The notes under the pieces are model-generated. The model searched no databases. It was not told the origin of the DNA and worked only from the letters and a program-made list of their open reading frames with translations. DNA of 64,000 nucleotides, from positions 2,647,001-2,711,000 of the forward strand of contig CAHIKZ030000957.1 in NCBI GenBank assembly GCA_903632075.3, given 5' to 3'. Shown in pieces: positions 62,806 through 64,000 of the stretch (its first letter is position 1; each line of letters opens with the position of its first letter). The translations under genes were made by a program, and so were the position numbers. Source of the stretch: Acanthosepion pharaonis. Lineage: Eukaryota; Mollusca; Cephalopoda; Sepiida; Sepiidae.

Positions 62806-63040
62806 GTGTAAATATGGAATCATTTGTATTACACGAATTGTTGAGAACGAGTCAAACCAATCAGTATATAATTCACAGTTTCTTTTATTTATCATATATT
62901 TTTGTTAAAAAAAATGTACTATAACCCCCCTCCCAATCATCTCTGCAACTCGCGTCAAAAGCAAGTAATTAGCATGATAAATGACAAATAAATGGCCGGT
63001 ATATATTTGGACGGCAGAGAGCCCCAAGGAGAAACGGGTA
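62806..63040. other. Unassigned AT-rich sequence
   Basis: No feature recognised. Confidence 0.45.
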
Positions 63041-63095
63041 TATATATATATATATATATATTGAGAGAGATAGAGAAAAGAGAGAGTGAGGGAGA
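63041..63095. repeat. (TA)n and (GA)n microsatellites
   Basis: Short TA then GAGAGA. Confidence 0.9.
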
Positions 63096-63413
63096 TACCT
63101 ATCTGGAATTAATTTCTTTCATGAAGAAAATCGTGTGATTAGACGTTAACACTCATGTACACAGACATGCATGCGAAGAGAATGATTCAATTTTCTCTCC
63201 CGACAAGTACGTGTTTCCGCGGTCGAAAAAGTATTCGTGATTTGTAATAAAAAGTTCAAACCTGACACAGAAAATAAATCACGAGTTACATTTTCTTGTT
63301 CGCTTTGCTAATAAACTTTAAAAAATATTGGCGAATCAAGTGATATAAAGTGTTTAACTATTATGTTATTGTTTTTCTTTTGTGAAAATAGGTGACAAGT
63401 CTACAAATTTATA

Positions 63414-63974
63414 TCTATAATTCTCAAAATGTGTGTCTGTATGTATGTGAGTAGAATCGCATGTTGTTTATGCGTTTCAACAGTTTTCACCCGATTTCGA
63501 TTAATTTTTTTTTTTTTTTTTTTTTTGATAGTTAATTCTTCAGTGCCGATTTGGAGTCCAAATTGGCTGGAAAAAATTACAATCTTGAAGGTGAAAAAAA
63601 CTTTTTTTTTTACATTTTGCGCAAAAATCAAAGGCAAAATTTAATGTCTGTAAAAAACTGCGTACAATCAATTTAGAGAGTTGAAATCTAACGCAAAAGA
63701 TTATTAGAATTATAAAAAAAAATTATATTATAATTAAAAATTATATTATTATTATTATGACGCTCCATGGAAGACGTTTCTTCCTTGCAAGATTGAGAAT
63801 GCAAAAACTGCCCTTTTCAGCCCCCCTTTCAAATTCTTAAATCATTTGGGGATGTGCCACAGTTACACCCAAATGTTACTAATATTGATAATCGGGTAGG
63901 CTGACTATAAACTGAAACTGCTACAAAAATCCTCAGTAAGGAAACACCCGGTCGAAGACGGGTTATATTGCTAG
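63414..63974 (+). mobile_element. Non-autonomous Helitron-like element with both ends
   Basis: The 5' end is A|TCTATAATTCTCAAAATGTG and the 3' end is ...GCTAG|T, placing it between A and T as Helitrons do. Seven bases before CTAG there is a hairpin ACCCG-GTCGAAGA-CGGGT (63946-63963). There are no inverted repeats and no target duplication. 561 bp with no Rep/helicase. A truncated relative starts at 49634 with the same 5' end. Confidence 0.75.
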
Positions 63975-64000
63975 TATAGGATATAGCCTAGAGCTGTTCG

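Overview
The window looks like intergenic DNA from a large animal genome, most likely a cephalopod mollusc and probably octopus-like. That assignment is an inference. It rests on the very dense (TA)n arrays, tRNA-headed SINEs whose heads resemble tRNA-Arg (as I recall for octopus SINEs), several decayed LINE families, a Penelope-like retroelement, and Tc1, pogo/Tigger and hAT remnants. I find no convincing host protein-coding gene, no operon and no prokaryotic feature. Almost every long open frame is either a decayed retroelement or a translation of simple repeats.

Layout. 0-5.5 kb: fragments of two LINE families, one RTE-like and one CR1/Jockey-like, in both orientations, plus one GC-richer unassigned stretch. 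5.5-10 kb: SINEs of types A and C, LINE 3' ends, a Tigger-like transposase remnant, and a strictly 107-bp satellite made from a SINE tail. 10-16 kb: a third LINE family, a GC-rich repeat seen in three copies, and hAT-like elements. 16-25 kb: SINE B, a 45-bp minisatellite that appears to have grown out of a LINE, a foldback element, a pogo-type MITE and a Tc1 copy. 25-30 kb: tetranucleotide and CT arrays and a 5S rRNA pseudogene joined to a SINE. 30-41 kb: (TA)n arrays mixed with pieces of Penelope-like elements, including the GIY-YIG endonuclease end and the reverse-transcriptase end. 41.8-44.9 kb: a 3.1-kb pyrimidine tract. 45-64 kb: more LINE, SINE and PLE-related pieces, a 79-bp tandem array, another Tc1 copy, and a non-autonomous Helitron with recognisable ends.

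The most interesting signal is a set of hammerhead ribozyme motifs, many lying beside (TA)n arrays or in head-to-head inverted pairs. Several keep the conserved CUGANGA and GAAA boxes with three pairable stems. The best are at 40864-40928, 40468-40525, 48165-48209, 55766-55818, 34346-34406 and 39678-39720. Hammerheads are known in the terminal repeats of Penelope-like elements, and one here lies about 0.5 kb downstream of a GIY-YIG domain. The number of distinct variants in one window, and their inverted pairing, deserve a proper structure search.

A second theme is that tandem arrays here grow from transposon parts: the 107-bp array from the SINE C tail, the 79-bp and 33-bp arrays from SINE B, and the 45-bp array from the reverse-transcriptase region of LINE family 1. 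All pairings and translations were done by eye. Boundaries of decayed elements are approximate to tens of bases.
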